A stretch of 64,000 nucleotides of DNA from Roseiarcus sp963730555 (GTDB lineage: Bacteria > Pseudomonadota > Alphaproteobacteria > Rhizobiales > Beijerinckiaceae), in contig CAVSSS010000009.1 of the NCBI GenBank assembly GCA_963730555.1, positions 186,001 through 250,000 on the forward strand. The letters run 5' to 3'. Shown piece after piece: positions 53,500 through 62,958 of the stretch. The position numbers and the translations under genes are program-made. Each line of letters starts with the position of its first letter. The stretch's first letter is position 1. The notes below the pieces were generated by a model, which was given only the letters and a program-made list of their open reading frames with translations, was not told the DNA's origin and ran no database searches.

Positions 53500-53781
53500 A
53501 TGACAGCTGGTGAAGTACGGACGCTCGCGGCCCTGATCGGCGAGCTCGGCTCGACGAATTTCAGCGCAGCGATCAGCGTCAACTTCGGTAATGTCGCCGA
53601 TGACGCCGAGGTCGCGCTCGACGTCGTCGCCGTGCTTTTTCCGCCAAGCGCGCCCTTCGACGTCGCTGCCGGCGTGTTGCTCGAGCTCGCCGCCTATTGG
53701 GCGCCGGCGATCCACATCACAGCGGATCCGAATCCGGTCGTCGACGCCCAGACGACTCTGACGCGCGCCGGCCGTGTTTGA
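53500..53781 (+). CDS. Small protein of unknown function
   Basis: A 93-residue frame from the ATG at 53500 (a GTG at 53491 adds three codons). It has a helical, hydrophobic middle (VALDVVAVLFPPSAPFDVAAGVLLELAAYW) and a polar end (DPNPVVDAQTTLTRAG). I do not recognise it. Codon use looks like host coding DNA, and it lies just right of the transposon. The composition recalls small phage structural accessory proteins, but no other phage genes are seen. Confidence 0.4.
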   Translation: MTAGEVRTLAALIGELGSTNFSAAISVNFGNVADDAEVALDVVAVLFPPSAPFDVAAGVLLELAAYWAPAIHITADPNPVVDAQTTLTRAGRV

Positions 53782-53807
53782 CTTTCGCCGTCGGTCGGAG
53801 ACGCGCC

Positions 53808-54356
53808 CTACGTGTCGAGGGCGATCAGGTTCTCGGAGTCGCCCGGCATGACGAGTTCGGGAATCTGCGTAAAAGTCCAAGCGCCGGATGACTGAAGGTC
53901 GAACACCCAGACGAGGTCATAGACGTGACGCGGCCATCTGGGCGGAACGCCCTCCACGCTGCCGCGAATGAGAGCGGCAATGTCGGGGATCCCTTCGTGT
54001 TGCCAGGAGATCAGAACCGGATCTTCGGCCTTCTTGGCCGCCGCCACCAGCTCAGCTTCCTGACCTTTGAGGAAGGTCCGGACGGAGAGATTGAGCGCAG
54101 CAGCGAGCGGCGCGACCGTCTGTTTTGGCCGGAGACTTTCCGATCCCGAGGCGAACAGGCTGCTAGGCTTTGCGAGAGGTGGTCTCGGCAAGGCTCCATC
54201 GGGCGGATTGAACAGGCCGACCAGAGCGTTGGCACGCTTCCATCCGGCGAGCGTCAAGGCCCTGGGGTTCTCGGCGCCGTTCGGCATGAGTCCGGGGCCG
54301 CCGTCGCCCTCTGGCTTCTCCGCATGGCGAATGAGCATGATTTTGGCGGCCGGCAT
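53808..54356 (-). CDS. Histidine phosphatase superfamily (SixA-like) protein
   Basis: A 182-residue protein with the phosphohistidine motif at the N-terminus (AAKIMLIRHAEKPEGDGG). The second arginine (RALTLAGWKRANAL) and a later histidine (LISWQHEGIPDIAALI) fit the branch-2-like fold. The ATG at 54356 is preceded by GGAGAA; an in-frame start at 54383 is less likely. The substrate is unknown. It is convergent with the small gene at 53500. Confidence 0.8.
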   Translation of the reverse strand: MPAAKIMLIRHAEKPEGDGGPGLMPNGAENPRALTLAGWKRANALVGLFNPPDGALPRPPLAKPSSLFASGSESLRPKQTVAPLAAALNLSVRTFLKGQEAELVAAAKKAEDPVLISWQHEGIPDIAALIRGSVEGVPPRWPRHVYDLVWVFDLQSSGAWTFTQIPELVMPGDSENLIALDT

Positions 54357-54614
54357 AAAGTTCTCCGTTCCTCCAATGGTCACTTTCCCGGCCCGACACC
54401 TTCAGTCGCCGCGCGCCGCGATCGAGCGCGGCGGGAAATCCAAGACAATTAGCCGCTTGCTGCTGAATTTCCAAGCCGCGACGTGTGGTCCCGTCGTGCT
54501 TATCCGTTCACCACGGAGCGGGCAGCGAGAGTCGCAGCGTTCAGGCGGGTAGCCTAAGCGCCGCCGCTTAAGCCGGACACAGCGATCCGTCGAGGCCGGT
54601 TCTCGGCAACGTCC

Positions 54615-56441
54615 TTAAGCCGCGCCCTCGGTGGCCTTGGTGCGCTCCGCGCGCTTGCGGTCGTTGGGGTCGAGCAGGGCTTTGCGGAGGCGGATCGACT
54701 TCGGCGTCACCTCGACGAGTTCGTCGTCCTCGATATAGGCCAGCGCCTTCTCGAGCGTCATCTGGATCGGCGGGGTCAACCGCACCGCCTCGTCCTTGGA
54801 ATGGGTGCGGATGTTGGTGAGCTTCTTGCCCTTGAGCACGTTGACCTCGAGATCGTTGTCGCGCGTGTGCTGGCCAACGATCATGCCCTGATAGACCTTG
54901 GCGCCCGGCTCGATCATCATCGGGCCGCGGTCCTCGAGGTTCCACATCGCGTAAGCGACCGCTTCGCCCGCGTCGTTCGAGATGAGCACCCCGTTGCGGC
55001 GTCCGGCGATCTCGCCCTTCCATTCGCCCCAGTTGTGGAAGAGCCGGTTCATCACAGCCGTCCCGCGCGTGTCGGTCATGAGCTCGCCGAGGTAGCCGAT
55101 GAGCCCGCGCGTCGGCGCGAGGAAGACGAGGCGCAGCCGCCCGCCGCCAGACGGACGCATCTCGATCATCTCGCCTTTGCGCTCGCTCATTTTCTGGACG
55201 ACGACGCCCGAATGCTCCTCGTCGACGTCGATCACCACTTCCTCGATCGGCTCGAGCACATCGCCTTCGTCGTTGCGGCGGAACAGCACCTTCGGCCGCG
55301 AGACGCCAAGCTCGAAGCCCTCGCGACGCATGGTTTCGATCAGGATCGCGAGCTGCAATTCGCCGCGGCCCGAGACGACATAGGAGTCCGAGTTGGGAGC
55401 GGCATCGACGCGCAGCGCGACGTTGCCTTCCGCCTCCTTGAACAGCCGGTCCCGGATGACGCGGCTTGTCACCTTGTCGCCCTCGGTCCCCGCGAGCGGG
55501 CTGTCGTTGACGGAGAAGGTCATCGAGAGAGTTGGCGGGTCGATCGGCTGAGCGGTCAGGGGCTCGACCTCCTCGAGGCTCGCCAAAGTGTCGGCGACGT
55601 TGAACCTCTCGAGCCCTGCGATGGCGACGATGTCGCCGGCGATCGCTTCGTCGATAGCCATGCGCTCGATGCCGCGGAACGCGAGGATCTTCGACACGCG
55701 GCCCTGCTCGACCAGGTCGCCCTGGCGATCGATCACCTTAACCGGCGTGTTGGTCCGGATCGAGCCGGAAAAGACGCGGCCCGTAATGATGCGTCCGAGA
55801 TACGGATTGGCCTCGAGCAGAGTGCCGAGCATGCGGAAGCCGCCGGCGCCGACCTTCGGCGGCTCCACATGCTTCAGCACCAGGTCGAACAGCGGCGCCA
55901 TGTTCTTTTTCGGCCCATCGGAGGAGAGCGCCATCCAGCCCTGCTTGGCGGAGCCGTAAAGGATTGGAAAGTCCAGCTGGTCGTCGGTGGCGTCGAGGGC
56001 GGCGAACAGATCGAACACCTCATTGACGACCTCGCTCGGCCGAGCGTCGGACTTGTCGACCTTGTTGACGCAGACGATGGGTTTGAGCCCAATCTTCAGC
56101 GCCTTACCGACCACGAACTTGGTCTGCGGCATCGGCCCCTCGGCGGCGTCGACCAGCACGATCACTCCATCGACCATCGACAGGATGCGCTCGACTTCGC
56201 CGCCGAAATCGGCGTGCCCTGGTGTATCGACGATATTGACCCGAACGTCGTTCCACACCACCGAGGTCGCCTTGGCGAGAATGGTGATCCCGCGCTCACG
56301 TTCGAGGTCGTTCGAATCCATGACCCGTTCAGCGACCCGCTGGTTGTCGCGAAACGCGCCGGATTGCTGCAAGAGTCGGTCAACGAGTGTCGTCTTGCCA
56401 TGGTCGACGTGGGCGATGATGGCGATGTTGCGAAGTTTCAT
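54615..56441 (-). CDS. typA: Ribosome-associated GTPase TypA/BipA
   Basis: A translational GTPase of 608 residues that binds ribosomes and is needed for growth under stress or cold. G motifs are AHVDHGKTTLVDRLLQQSG, DTPGHADFGGEVERIL and NKVDKSDARP. BipA-specific parts include VSRPKVLFRRNDEGDVLEPIEEV, the GRGELQLAILIETMRREGFEL region, APTRGLIGYLGELMTDTRGTAV and the C-terminal IRLRKALLDPNDRKRAER. The start at 56441 is the conserved MKLRNIAIIAHVDHG. The frame is intact. Confidence 0.95.
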   Translation of the reverse strand: MKLRNIAIIAHVDHGKTTLVDRLLQQSGAFRDNQRVAERVMDSNDLERERGITILAKATSVVWNDVRVNIVDTPGHADFGGEVERILSMVDGVIVLVDAAEGPMPQTKFVVGKALKIGLKPIVCVNKVDKSDARPSEVVNEVFDLFAALDATDDQLDFPILYGSAKQGWMALSSDGPKKNMAPLFDLVLKHVEPPKVGAGGFRMLGTLLEANPYLGRIITGRVFSGSIRTNTPVKVIDRQGDLVEQGRVSKILAFRGIERMAIDEAIAGDIVAIAGLERFNVADTLASLEEVEPLTAQPIDPPTLSMTFSVNDSPLAGTEGDKVTSRVIRDRLFKEAEGNVALRVDAAPNSDSYVVSGRGELQLAILIETMRREGFELGVSRPKVLFRRNDEGDVLEPIEEVVIDVDEEHSGVVVQKMSERKGEMIEMRPSGGGRLRLVFLAPTRGLIGYLGELMTDTRGTAVMNRLFHNWGEWKGEIAGRRNGVLISNDAGEAVAYAMWNLEDRGPMMIEPGAKVYQGMIVGQHTRDNDLEVNVLKGKKLTNIRTHSKDEAVRLTPPIQMTLEKALAYIEDDELVEVTPKSIRLRKALLDPNDRKRAERTKATEGAA

Positions 56442-56773
56442 GGGCGGGCTTTACTGGCGGCGGACGTCCGGCGGCGCGAAGGCGCGGGTACGATCCTTTT
56501 GAACTCGGAGGTGACGGGAATGCGACGGTGCGCCTAACCGCGCTCAGCCGACTAATTGTGCGGCGCAATACACGAAAGGTCAGCGAAAGGGAAGGGCAAT
56601 CGGCGGTCGCGTTCAAGCGGGGCAAATGGCGGGCTAGCTGTGAACTGCGTCGTGGACATTTATGGACATTGCAATTCTCCGCTTCGTTGGCTCTTACGTA
56701 GGGGCTCGCGCCGTGGGCTTCCGCGGCGATACGCGGCCGTCTAGGGTTAAATTTTTGGCGCTCTGAGGGATCG
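56442..56773. other. Divergent intergenic region, no gene seen
   Basis: 332 bp between the typA and hydrolase starts. No convincing coding frame. A T-rich run (TTAAATTTTTGG) lies about 30 bases before the hydrolase ATG and may belong to its promoter, but I could not assign boxes. Confidence 0.45.
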
Positions 56774-57613
56774 ATGAAAACGCAAAAGATCGAAGCGCCA
56801 AACGGCGCAATCGCCGTCCACGAGTCCGCCGGCCAAGGTCCGCCCGTGGTGCTCATCCACGGCAATTCGTCATCGTGGCGCGCCTTTTCCCGACAGCTCG
56901 AGGGGCCGTTAGGCAGACGGGTCCGGCTGGTCGCGGTCGATCTTCCGGGCCACGGCGAATCCGATGACGCGAAGGACCCCAGCGCCTATTCGCTTCCAGG
57001 GCATGCCCACGCGGTTCGGGCGGTCGTTGAAGCGCTCGACCTTCATGAGGCCCGGTTTGTCGGCTGGAGCCTCGGTGGCCATGTGGCTCTAGAAATGGCG
57101 CCCGATCTTCCGCGAGCGCGCGGGTTCGTCATTTTCGGCACGCCCCCGGTCCCTTCCCGCAGCCGGCCGCCGATCCCCTCCCGCGAACCGATGCGCGAGC
57201 CCTTCCTGGCTAATCCGGCGATGAAATTCACCTTCCAGGAAAGCATCGACAGCAGCGAGGCGTCCGCTTATGTCGCCGCATTCTTCAAGCCCGGCTTCAC
57301 CGACATTCCCGCCTTTTACTTTCAGGACGCGTCGCGGACCGACGGGCGCGCGCGTAGTGGCCTTGGGTCCTCCGTCGAGGGCGGCCTCTACCGCGACGAG
57401 GTCGCGATTGTCCGCGATCTCAAAATTCCGCTGGCTGTACTGCACGGTGGCGACGAGCAATTGGTCAACGGGCAGTACTTCGGCTGGGTCGCCATGCCGA
57501 GCCTATGGCGTGGCGCGGTGCAAATGATCCCCTATGCCGGGCATGCCCCCCACTGGGAAACGCCTAAGGCGTTCGACGCGCTCATCGAAGCTTTCGTCGC
57601 GGACACGGGTTAA
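56774..57613 (+). CDS. Alpha/beta hydrolase
   Basis: A 279-residue alpha/beta-fold hydrolase. The oxyanion region is VVLIHGNSSSWRAFSRQLEGPLG, the nucleophile elbow is FVGWSLGGHVALEMAP, an acid residue lies in VLHGGDEQLVNGQYF and the catalytic His in MIPYAGHAPHWETPKAF. GGGATCG precedes the ATG weakly. The fold does not reveal the substrate; esterase, lactonase or haloalkane dehalogenase-type chemistry are all possible. It stands alone. Confidence 0.85.
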   Translation: MKTQKIEAPNGAIAVHESAGQGPPVVLIHGNSSSWRAFSRQLEGPLGRRVRLVAVDLPGHGESDDAKDPSAYSLPGHAHAVRAVVEALDLHEARFVGWSLGGHVALEMAPDLPRARGFVIFGTPPVPSRSRPPIPSREPMREPFLANPAMKFTFQESIDSSEASAYVAAFFKPGFTDIPAFYFQDASRTDGRARSGLGSSVEGGLYRDEVAIVRDLKIPLAVLHGGDEQLVNGQYFGWVAMPSLWRGAVQMIPYAGHAPHWETPKAFDALIEAFVADTG

Positions 57614-57640
57614 GGCAGGGCTGGCCTTCAGGTCGCTGCC

Positions 57641-57880
57641 TCACTTCGCGATCGGCGCATATTTGCCGGTGCTCCAATGGTTGACGTCATAGCTCGGGTC
57701 GAGGATGTCCGCCTTCTCGTCGAACCGAGCAGGTCCCATGACCGTCTCAACCGGCTTGCCGTCTTAAAGCGCTTTGGCGATCGCCTGTGGTGATAGCCCG
57801 GGGACGGCGGCAATGGCAACTGTGGGAGCGGCCCTCCAAGCAAGCTGCAGATCCAGCGAAGGCGCTGCTGTAAGGAGGCT
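57641..57880 (-). pseudogene. Relic of a LivK-type ABC substrate-binding protein (C-terminal end)
   Basis: On the minus strand a frame reads LSPQAIAKAL, a TAA (57764-57766), then DGKPVETVMGPARFDEKADI, LDPSYDVNHWSTGKYAPIAK and a natural stop at 57641-57643. This is the usual C-terminus of branched-chain-amino-acid-type binding proteins (compare GPVRFDEKGD...P.Y.VY.W in the family). No signal peptide or N-terminal lobe remains. Upstream the match fades near 57,880. Confidence 0.65.
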
Positions 57881-57902
57881 CCCGCAGCGTCTGCTAGGGC
57901 GC

Positions 57903-58931
57903 TCATCGCTCCGTCAGCTTGAGTTCGATGCGCCGGTTGCGGGCCCGCGACTCTTCATCCGTCCCTTGGTCGATTGGTTGGAATTCGCCAAAACCGGCCG
58001 CCGCCAAGCGGTCTGGCTCGACCCCCTTGCTAATCAGATATTGCGCCACCGCCACGGCCCGCGCGGCTGACAGCTCCCAGTTCGATTTGTAGGGACCTGT
58101 GCCCGTGATCGGGGTGTTGTCGGTATGTCCGTCGACCCTAAGGATCCAGGGAATGTCAGGTGGAATCTCGCGCTCGAGGTCGATTACGGCGGCGGCGAGC
58201 GTGTCGAGCGACTTCTGCCCCGCCGGGCTGATATCGGCCTTGCCGACGTCGAACAGCACCGAGGATTGGAATACGAACCGATCCCCGACCACCCGGATAT
58301 CGGGCCGGGCGCCGAGGATCTGCCGCAGGCGGCCGAAGAAGTCCGAGCGATAGCGATTGAGCTCCTGAACTTTCTGCGCCAGCGCGACGTTGAGCCGCTG
58401 GCCGAGGTCGGCGATCTTCGACTGCGATTCCTTGTTCGCCGACTCCGATGCGGCGAGCGCGTCCTCGATGGCCGCGAGCTGCTTGCGCAGCGCCGCGATT
58501 TGCTGGTTCAGAACGTCCACCTGGGCCAGCGCCTGCGCCGATATCTGTCTTTGCTGATCGAGCGCAATGGCCGCCGCCGAGGCCTGGCCGCTGGCGGCGC
58601 CGGCGTCGACCGCGCCCCGCGACGCGGCGTCCTTGAGCTGCTTCCGTTCCCGCTCCGCGGAGTCGAGAGTGGCGGTGAGGGACGATATCTTGCTTTCGTC
58701 TACGCCTTTCTGGGTGCGCTCGAGCGCCAACAGATTGGTCAATTCCTCGATCTGCCGGTTGAGCCTCGCGAGCGCCTCGTCTTTGCCGGAAACCTCGCGC
58801 GAGAGGAAGAACTGAGCCAGCATAAACACCGACAGCAGGAAAATGATCACCAGCAACATTGTCGACAAGGCGTCAACGAAGCCCGGCCAATAATTTACTG
58901 GCTCATATCGACGTCCGCGCGATAGCGCCAT
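57903..58931 (-). CDS. OmpA/MotB-like peptidoglycan-binding protein
   Basis: A 342-residue protein: a short cytoplasmic N-terminus, one membrane helix (NYWPGFVDALSTMLLVIIFLLSVFMLAQFFL) with the aspartate expected of a MotB/ExbD-type ion path, a coiled coil of about 120 residues, and an OmpA domain (SVLFDVGKADISPAGQKSL, VDGHTDNTPI, NWELSAARAVAVAQYLI, GEFQPIDQGTDEESRARNRRIELKL). It is 29 bases downstream of the ExbB-like gene, and the two should form a proton-driven complex tied to the cell wall. Confidence 0.85.
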   Translation of the reverse strand: MALSRGRRYEPVNYWPGFVDALSTMLLVIIFLLSVFMLAQFFLSREVSGKDEALARLNRQIEELTNLLALERTQKGVDESKISSLTATLDSAERERKQLKDAASRGAVDAGAASGQASAAAIALDQQRQISAQALAQVDVLNQQIAALRKQLAAIEDALAASESANKESQSKIADLGQRLNVALAQKVQELNRYRSDFFGRLRQILGARPDIRVVGDRFVFQSSVLFDVGKADISPAGQKSLDTLAAAVIDLEREIPPDIPWILRVDGHTDNTPITGTGPYKSNWELSAARAVAVAQYLISKGVEPDRLAAAGFGEFQPIDQGTDEESRARNRRIELKLTER

Positions 58932-58960
58932 GACTTAGCTCCTGAGCCGCGTTTCGCGAT

Positions 58961-59908
58961 TCATCGCGCGCCCAGCTCATCCAAGAGGCGCCTCAAGAGC
59001 TTGCCGATGTCTTCCTGCTGCGTCGCCTGGGCGTCGACCCAATCGCGAATTTGCTGCTGTTCGGTGCGCATGTGCCCGACCAGAGCCTGAATGCCTTCGG
59101 CAAGAGTCGCGATCGCCTTGGTGTCACGTTGATACTCGATCGCAGCTTGCGCGCCTTGGGCAATGATCGGCGTCTCCGGCATCGCCTCGACAGCCGGCGT
59201 CGTCTGGACATGGCTGGCGAGAAACTCCTCGAACTCGGAATAAAACCGATTCTGCGCCTGACCCGCCTGGAGGTCGAGAAACCCGAGAATTAGTGAACTC
59301 GCGAGCCCGAACAGCGAGGAGGTGAACGAAACGCTCATGCCCGCGATCGGCAGCGAGAGACCGGCCTTGAGGTCTTCAAACATGGTCGAGTTGTCGTTGC
59401 CCGCCTTCATGCTGTCGATGACGCCGGCGATCGAATGGACCGTCTCCAATAGACCCCAGAACGTGCCGAGCAGCCCGAGGAAGACCAAGAGCCCAACGAG
59501 ATAGCGGCTGAGCTCGCGGCCCTCGTCGAGCCTCGTGGCGATCGAATCCAGGATCGCGCGCGTGGTGAGGGTCGACAGCCCCCGCGCGCCCGCTCCGGCA
59601 TTGAGCATCACGGCCATCGGCGCGAGCAGTCGAGGCGCCGGAGGGGCTCCATCGGCCACGGCCCCAGTCAATGAGTTGACCCAATGTATTTCGCGGAACA
59701 GCCGGATAACCTGGCGGAAGGTGAACAAGGCGCCGATCGCCAGCACGCCAAGGATGAGGCCGTTCAAGCCGGGATTGGCGCTAAAGGCGAGCGCGATCTG
59801 CTGATAGAGGATAAGGACGACGAATCCGACCAAGGCCAGGAACGCCGCCATTCCGACAAGGAAAATGCGCGGTGAGGTAAGCAGGCGGATATCCGGATCT
59901 TGCGCCAT
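58961..59908 (-). CDS. MotA/TolQ/ExbB-like proton channel protein
   Basis: A 315-residue inner-membrane protein. Two helices near the N-terminus, a cytoplasmic loop, and then the conserved pair LVGLLVFLGLLGTFWGLLETVHSIAGVI and LKAGLSLPIAGMSVSFTSSLFGLASSLILGFLDL mark the ExbB/MotA fold. The C-terminal cytoplasmic part is helical. With the OmpA-like partner it resembles an uncharacterised pair conserved in Hyphomicrobiales; the substrate or task is not known. No flagellar or Zorya genes are adjacent. Confidence 0.84.
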   Translation of the reverse strand: MAQDPDIRLLTSPRIFLVGMAAFLALVGFVVLILYQQIALAFSANPGLNGLILGVLAIGALFTFRQVIRLFREIHWVNSLTGAVADGAPPAPRLLAPMAVMLNAGAGARGLSTLTTRAILDSIATRLDEGRELSRYLVGLLVFLGLLGTFWGLLETVHSIAGVIDSMKAGNDNSTMFEDLKAGLSLPIAGMSVSFTSSLFGLASSLILGFLDLQAGQAQNRFYSEFEEFLASHVQTTPAVEAMPETPIIAQGAQAAIEYQRDTKAIATLAEGIQALVGHMRTEQQQIRDWVDAQATQQEDIGKLLRRLLDELGAR

Positions 59909-60027
59909 GGATCGCCGAATCGAACCCTAAAACACAACGCGCACGTTTTCGCCCTAATACCATAACGAATAATCGGACAAAGCGGTGATTTCGCTCGCCG
60001 CCTCGTCTTAACTCGGGGAACGAAGCG

Positions 60028-61065
60028 TCATGCGGCCTTCATCTTGGGCTTGAGCCAGCCGCGATTGACCAGCACCTCTGCGATCTGGACCGCATTGAGC
60101 GCCGCGCCTTTGCGCAGATTGTCGGACACCACCCAGAGGTTCAAGCCGTTGTCGATGGTCGGGTCATCGCGGATGCGGGAGATGTAGGTCGCGTCCTCTC
60201 CCGCCGCCTCGTGTGGGGTGATGTAACCGCCGGCCTCGCGTCGGTCGATGACCAGGCAGCCGGGCGCGCGGCTCAGGATGTCGCGCGCCTCATCAGCGCT
60301 GATCGGATCGACGAATTCGATGTTGACCGCTTCCGAATGGCCGATGAACACCGGCACCCGGACACAGGTGGCGGTCAGCTTGATCTTGGGGTCGAGGATT
60401 TTCTTGGTCTCGGCGACCATCTTCCATTCTTCCTTGGTCGAGCCATCGTCCATGAACGCGTCGATATGCGGAATGACGTTGAAGGCGATTCGCTTCGAGA
60501 ACTTCTTCGGTTCGACCGGATCGGAGACGAACACCGCGCGCGTCTGCGCGAACAATTCGTCCATCGCTTCCTTGCCGGCCCCGGAAACTGACTGATATGT
60601 CGCCACCACCACCCGCCTGATCGTCGCGCGATCGTGCAGCGGCTTCAGCGCCACCACGAGCTGCGCTGTCGAGCAATTGGGGTTGGCGATGATGTTCTTT
60701 TTGCCGAACCCTTTCGCCGCCGCCGCGTTGACCTCGGGCACGATGAGCGGCACGTCCGGGTCCATGCGCCAGGCGGATGAGTTATCGATGACCACGCATC
60801 CCAGCGCGCCGATCTTGGGCGAGTATTCCTTGGAGACCGCTCCGCCCGCAGACATGAGGCAAATGTCCGTATCGGAAAAATCGTAGTGCTCGAGCGCGCG
60901 GCACTTGAGCGTCTTGTCGCCGAACGAGACCTCACGTCCGATCGAAGCCGGGGAGGCGAGCGCAACCACTTCGGAGACCGGGAAGCGGCGCTCGGCGAGA
61001 ATAGCGAGCATCTCGTGGCCGACATTGCCTGTAGCGCCGGCGACCGCGACCTTAAAGCCTGACAT
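60028..61065 (-). CDS. asd: Aspartate-semialdehyde dehydrogenase
   Basis: A 345-residue enzyme that makes aspartate semialdehyde for lysine, threonine and methionine synthesis and for peptidoglycan. The NADP site is VAVAGATGNVGHEMLAILAERRFP, the catalytic cysteine is in IANPNCSTAQLVVALKPLHD, and the substrate-binding CVRVPVFIGHSEAVNIEF follows. The ATG at 61065 is preceded by GAGGAATT; open frame upstream adds 19 residues without support. Confidence 0.93.
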   Translation of the reverse strand: MSGFKVAVAGATGNVGHEMLAILAERRFPVSEVVALASPASIGREVSFGDKTLKCRALEHYDFSDTDICLMSAGGAVSKEYSPKIGALGCVVIDNSSAWRMDPDVPLIVPEVNAAAAKGFGKKNIIANPNCSTAQLVVALKPLHDRATIRRVVVATYQSVSGAGKEAMDELFAQTRAVFVSDPVEPKKFSKRIAFNVIPHIDAFMDDGSTKEEWKMVAETKKILDPKIKLTATCVRVPVFIGHSEAVNIEFVDPISADEARDILSRAPGCLVIDRREAGGYITPHEAAGEDATYISRIRDDPTIDNGLNLWVVSDNLRKGAALNAVQIAEVLVNRGWLKPKMKAA

Positions 61066-62139
61066 GATGAAGAATTCCTCGTTCGCCCTGCCTCCTTCAA
61101 GGCCCTGGAGTGCGGGCCTCATGTCCCCGGCGCCCGCCGGGGAGGAGCCGGAGCAGGAGCGCGGTCAGCCGTTCGTCCCGCTTTTCAGCGGGCGGCGCGT
61201 TTTGGTCGTCGTTTTCAACGAGCAGCGCAGCATAAGCCTGATCCGGCCGCAGCGCGGAGAAGGCGCCAGGAGCCTTGCAGAACCACGATGAGCGCGGGTT
61301 GTCAATGCGAAGATATGGGGTATTGATTGCTCTCGTTCGAGGCTCTTCCAGAGGCTTCGGAACATCGCGGTGCCACATTTGGCCCGTTGGCACCCGCTCT
61401 TCGAAAGGGCTATCAGCGAAGCGTCCGGGGGGTAAAGTGATTTCTTGAAAAATACCAACGCGTGACGGGCGCTGATCTGTCTCTTCAGGGCGAGCCCCTC
61501 GGCGGTGAAGTCCCTATGCTTCCAGGCGTTCCGGTTGTCCTTGGGAGCGCCACGATTGGCCCCACGCATCCGACAAACCTCACGGCCCCGAATGGCCGGC
61601 GATCAGCACTGTAGCCTGCTCCGCTTCGATTTCGCGCGGCCCACCGCAACGCCTAGTGCATATCCAAGAGCATCGGGTTGATCCTCCGATCTTTTCCGCA
61701 ACCTTACCCCCTGGGTTGGAGCGTTGACGTTCCCGACGATCGCCTGCCCGTTGGGCAGGCGATAATAGATGCGAAGCTCATAAATGATCAGGGATCCCCC
61801 CTGTCGTCATTAGCTGGAGATCCGCATAGGTCGGGACAGCGTCACGCGGCGGCCGGATCATCGCACGGCCCTCAGCCCCTCACGTTTCCAGTAACGCATG
61901 CCGTTACGGACGCGGGTGGCTGTCACGCATCGCGTCCTGTATAAACCGGATCGCCTTCGGCGTCGACGGCAAGACCTACACGATCGTCGAGATCAAGAAG
62001 GTCGCCAAGCCGCAGCCGGCGCGCGAGGGGCGAGCTTGGAGCGGCTCACGCCGCGACGTTCTACACGCTTGCTCGCCCATGAACCTGACGGCCGGCGTCA
62101 ATCAGCGCCCGTTCTCTCCGTTGCCACCCGGTCCTTCCT
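61066..62139. other. Degraded gene-poor stretch with coding remnants
   Basis: About 1.07 kb with no intact gene. It contains the remnant at 61,435-61,569 (listed separately). A plus-strand fragment near 61,948-62,030 reads IAFGVDGKTYTIVEIKKVAK and looks like part of a former small protein, but is closed by stops. The rest shows mixed frames without a convincing signal. The area next to the FkbM gene therefore looks like a site of repeated insertion and decay. Confidence 0.5.
61435..61569 (-). pseudogene. Remnant of a small HGT-associated protein (RGAPKxNRNAxKH type)
   Basis: From the ATG at 61569 the frame reads RGAPKDNRNAWKHRDFTAEG and then LALKRQISA, close to the N-terminus of a conserved short protein family (usually RGAPxGNxNALKHGxYTAE) found near mobile DNA. 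After about 40 residues the frame loses the family pattern although it stays open to 61165. Confidence 0.5.
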
Positions 62140-62958
62140 TCACAGCATGTAGAAAATATTGGCTGAGTAATGGAATCCGTCGAGCCGGTTGAGATTGCCG
62201 TTTCGGTCAAACACGTAAGGCACATACCGCCATTTTACAAGATAATCCTTTACGCTTGAAAATCCTTCCTCGCTTATCGCCTCAACGCATATCGTAGGTT
62301 TTGTCTTCTCAATCATCGGCGCCGCGCCCTCGAGGGCCTCCAGCTCCGCGCCTTCGATATCCAGCTTAATAAAGGACACGTCCCGAATCTTATTCTCCTG
62401 CCATAACTCGCCGACCGAGTAGGCAGGTACACTTCCTGCGCTGAGTTCATTTTTCGTCGACGATACAGACACTGCGACTGGGCCCGCGTTGTCGCCAGCT
62501 AGGTCTTGAAGGAATAGGGAACCGGATTTGGTCCAGAGCGCGCCTTCAAATATAGTGACATTGTTGAAATTATTTAACTTCAAATTCGTTCGAATGCATG
62601 AGACCGCGTAAGTTTGTGGTTCGAATGCGTAAACATGTCCGGAGGGACCCACTTTCGCAGCAAAGGCGCAAGTGTATATTCCCTGATTTGCGCCTCCATC
62701 AATGACACAATCGCCAGCATTAATGAATCTGTGGCCATATTCTAACAGATCCTCATAGTATTTCCGCAAAACAAATATCCCTGCCGATCCGAAACGCTTT
62801 TGCATACTCTGTAACTTCATCTTGAAGCTGTCCTCACCAAATTGAACTGAAAATGTGCGCGCTCGGTCTAACTTCTGGCGCACCACCCACTCGCAACCTC
62901 TGATCATGGTGCCCAGGGGCTGCTTCGAAAAGCTTCGTGTTTGGAAAACGTAATGCAT
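62140..62958 (-). CDS. FkbM-family methyltransferase
   Basis: A 272-residue SAM-dependent methyltransferase. The cofactor site is CVIDGGANQGIYTCAFAAKVGPSGHVYAFEPQ, and the family motif SFIKLDIEGAELEALEGAAPMIEKTKPTICVE follows. FkbM proteins O-methylate sugars or polyketides and are common in surface-glycan gene sets. The base composition is clearly AT-richer than the neighbours and codon use differs, so it was probably acquired. No glycan genes are next to it, which leaves it isolated. Confidence 0.85.
   Translation of the reverse strand: MHYVFQTRSFSKQPLGTMIRGCEWVVRQKLDRARTFSVQFGEDSFKMKLQSMQKRFGSAGIFVLRKYYEDLLEYGHRFINAGDCVIDGGANQGIYTCAFAAKVGPSGHVYAFEPQTYAVSCIRTNLKLNNFNNVTIFEGALWTKSGSLFLQDLAGDNAGPVAVSVSSTKNELSAGSVPAYSVGELWQENKIRDVSFIKLDIEGAELEALEGAAPMIEKTKPTICVEAISEEGFSSVKDYLVKWRYVPYVFDRNGNLNRLDGFHYSANIFYML

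Noticed and set aside
57628..57906. Minus-strand 92-residue frame downstream of the hydrolase
   Set aside because: A different frame of the same strand gives the recognisable LivK-type C-terminus, so this one is a shadow.
57903..59908. The ExbB/OmpA pair as ZorA-ZorB of a Zorya defence system
   Set aside because: There is no ZorC, ZorD or ZorE gene nearby, the ExbB-like protein lacks the very long cytoplasmic tail of ZorA, and the neighbours are housekeeping genes.
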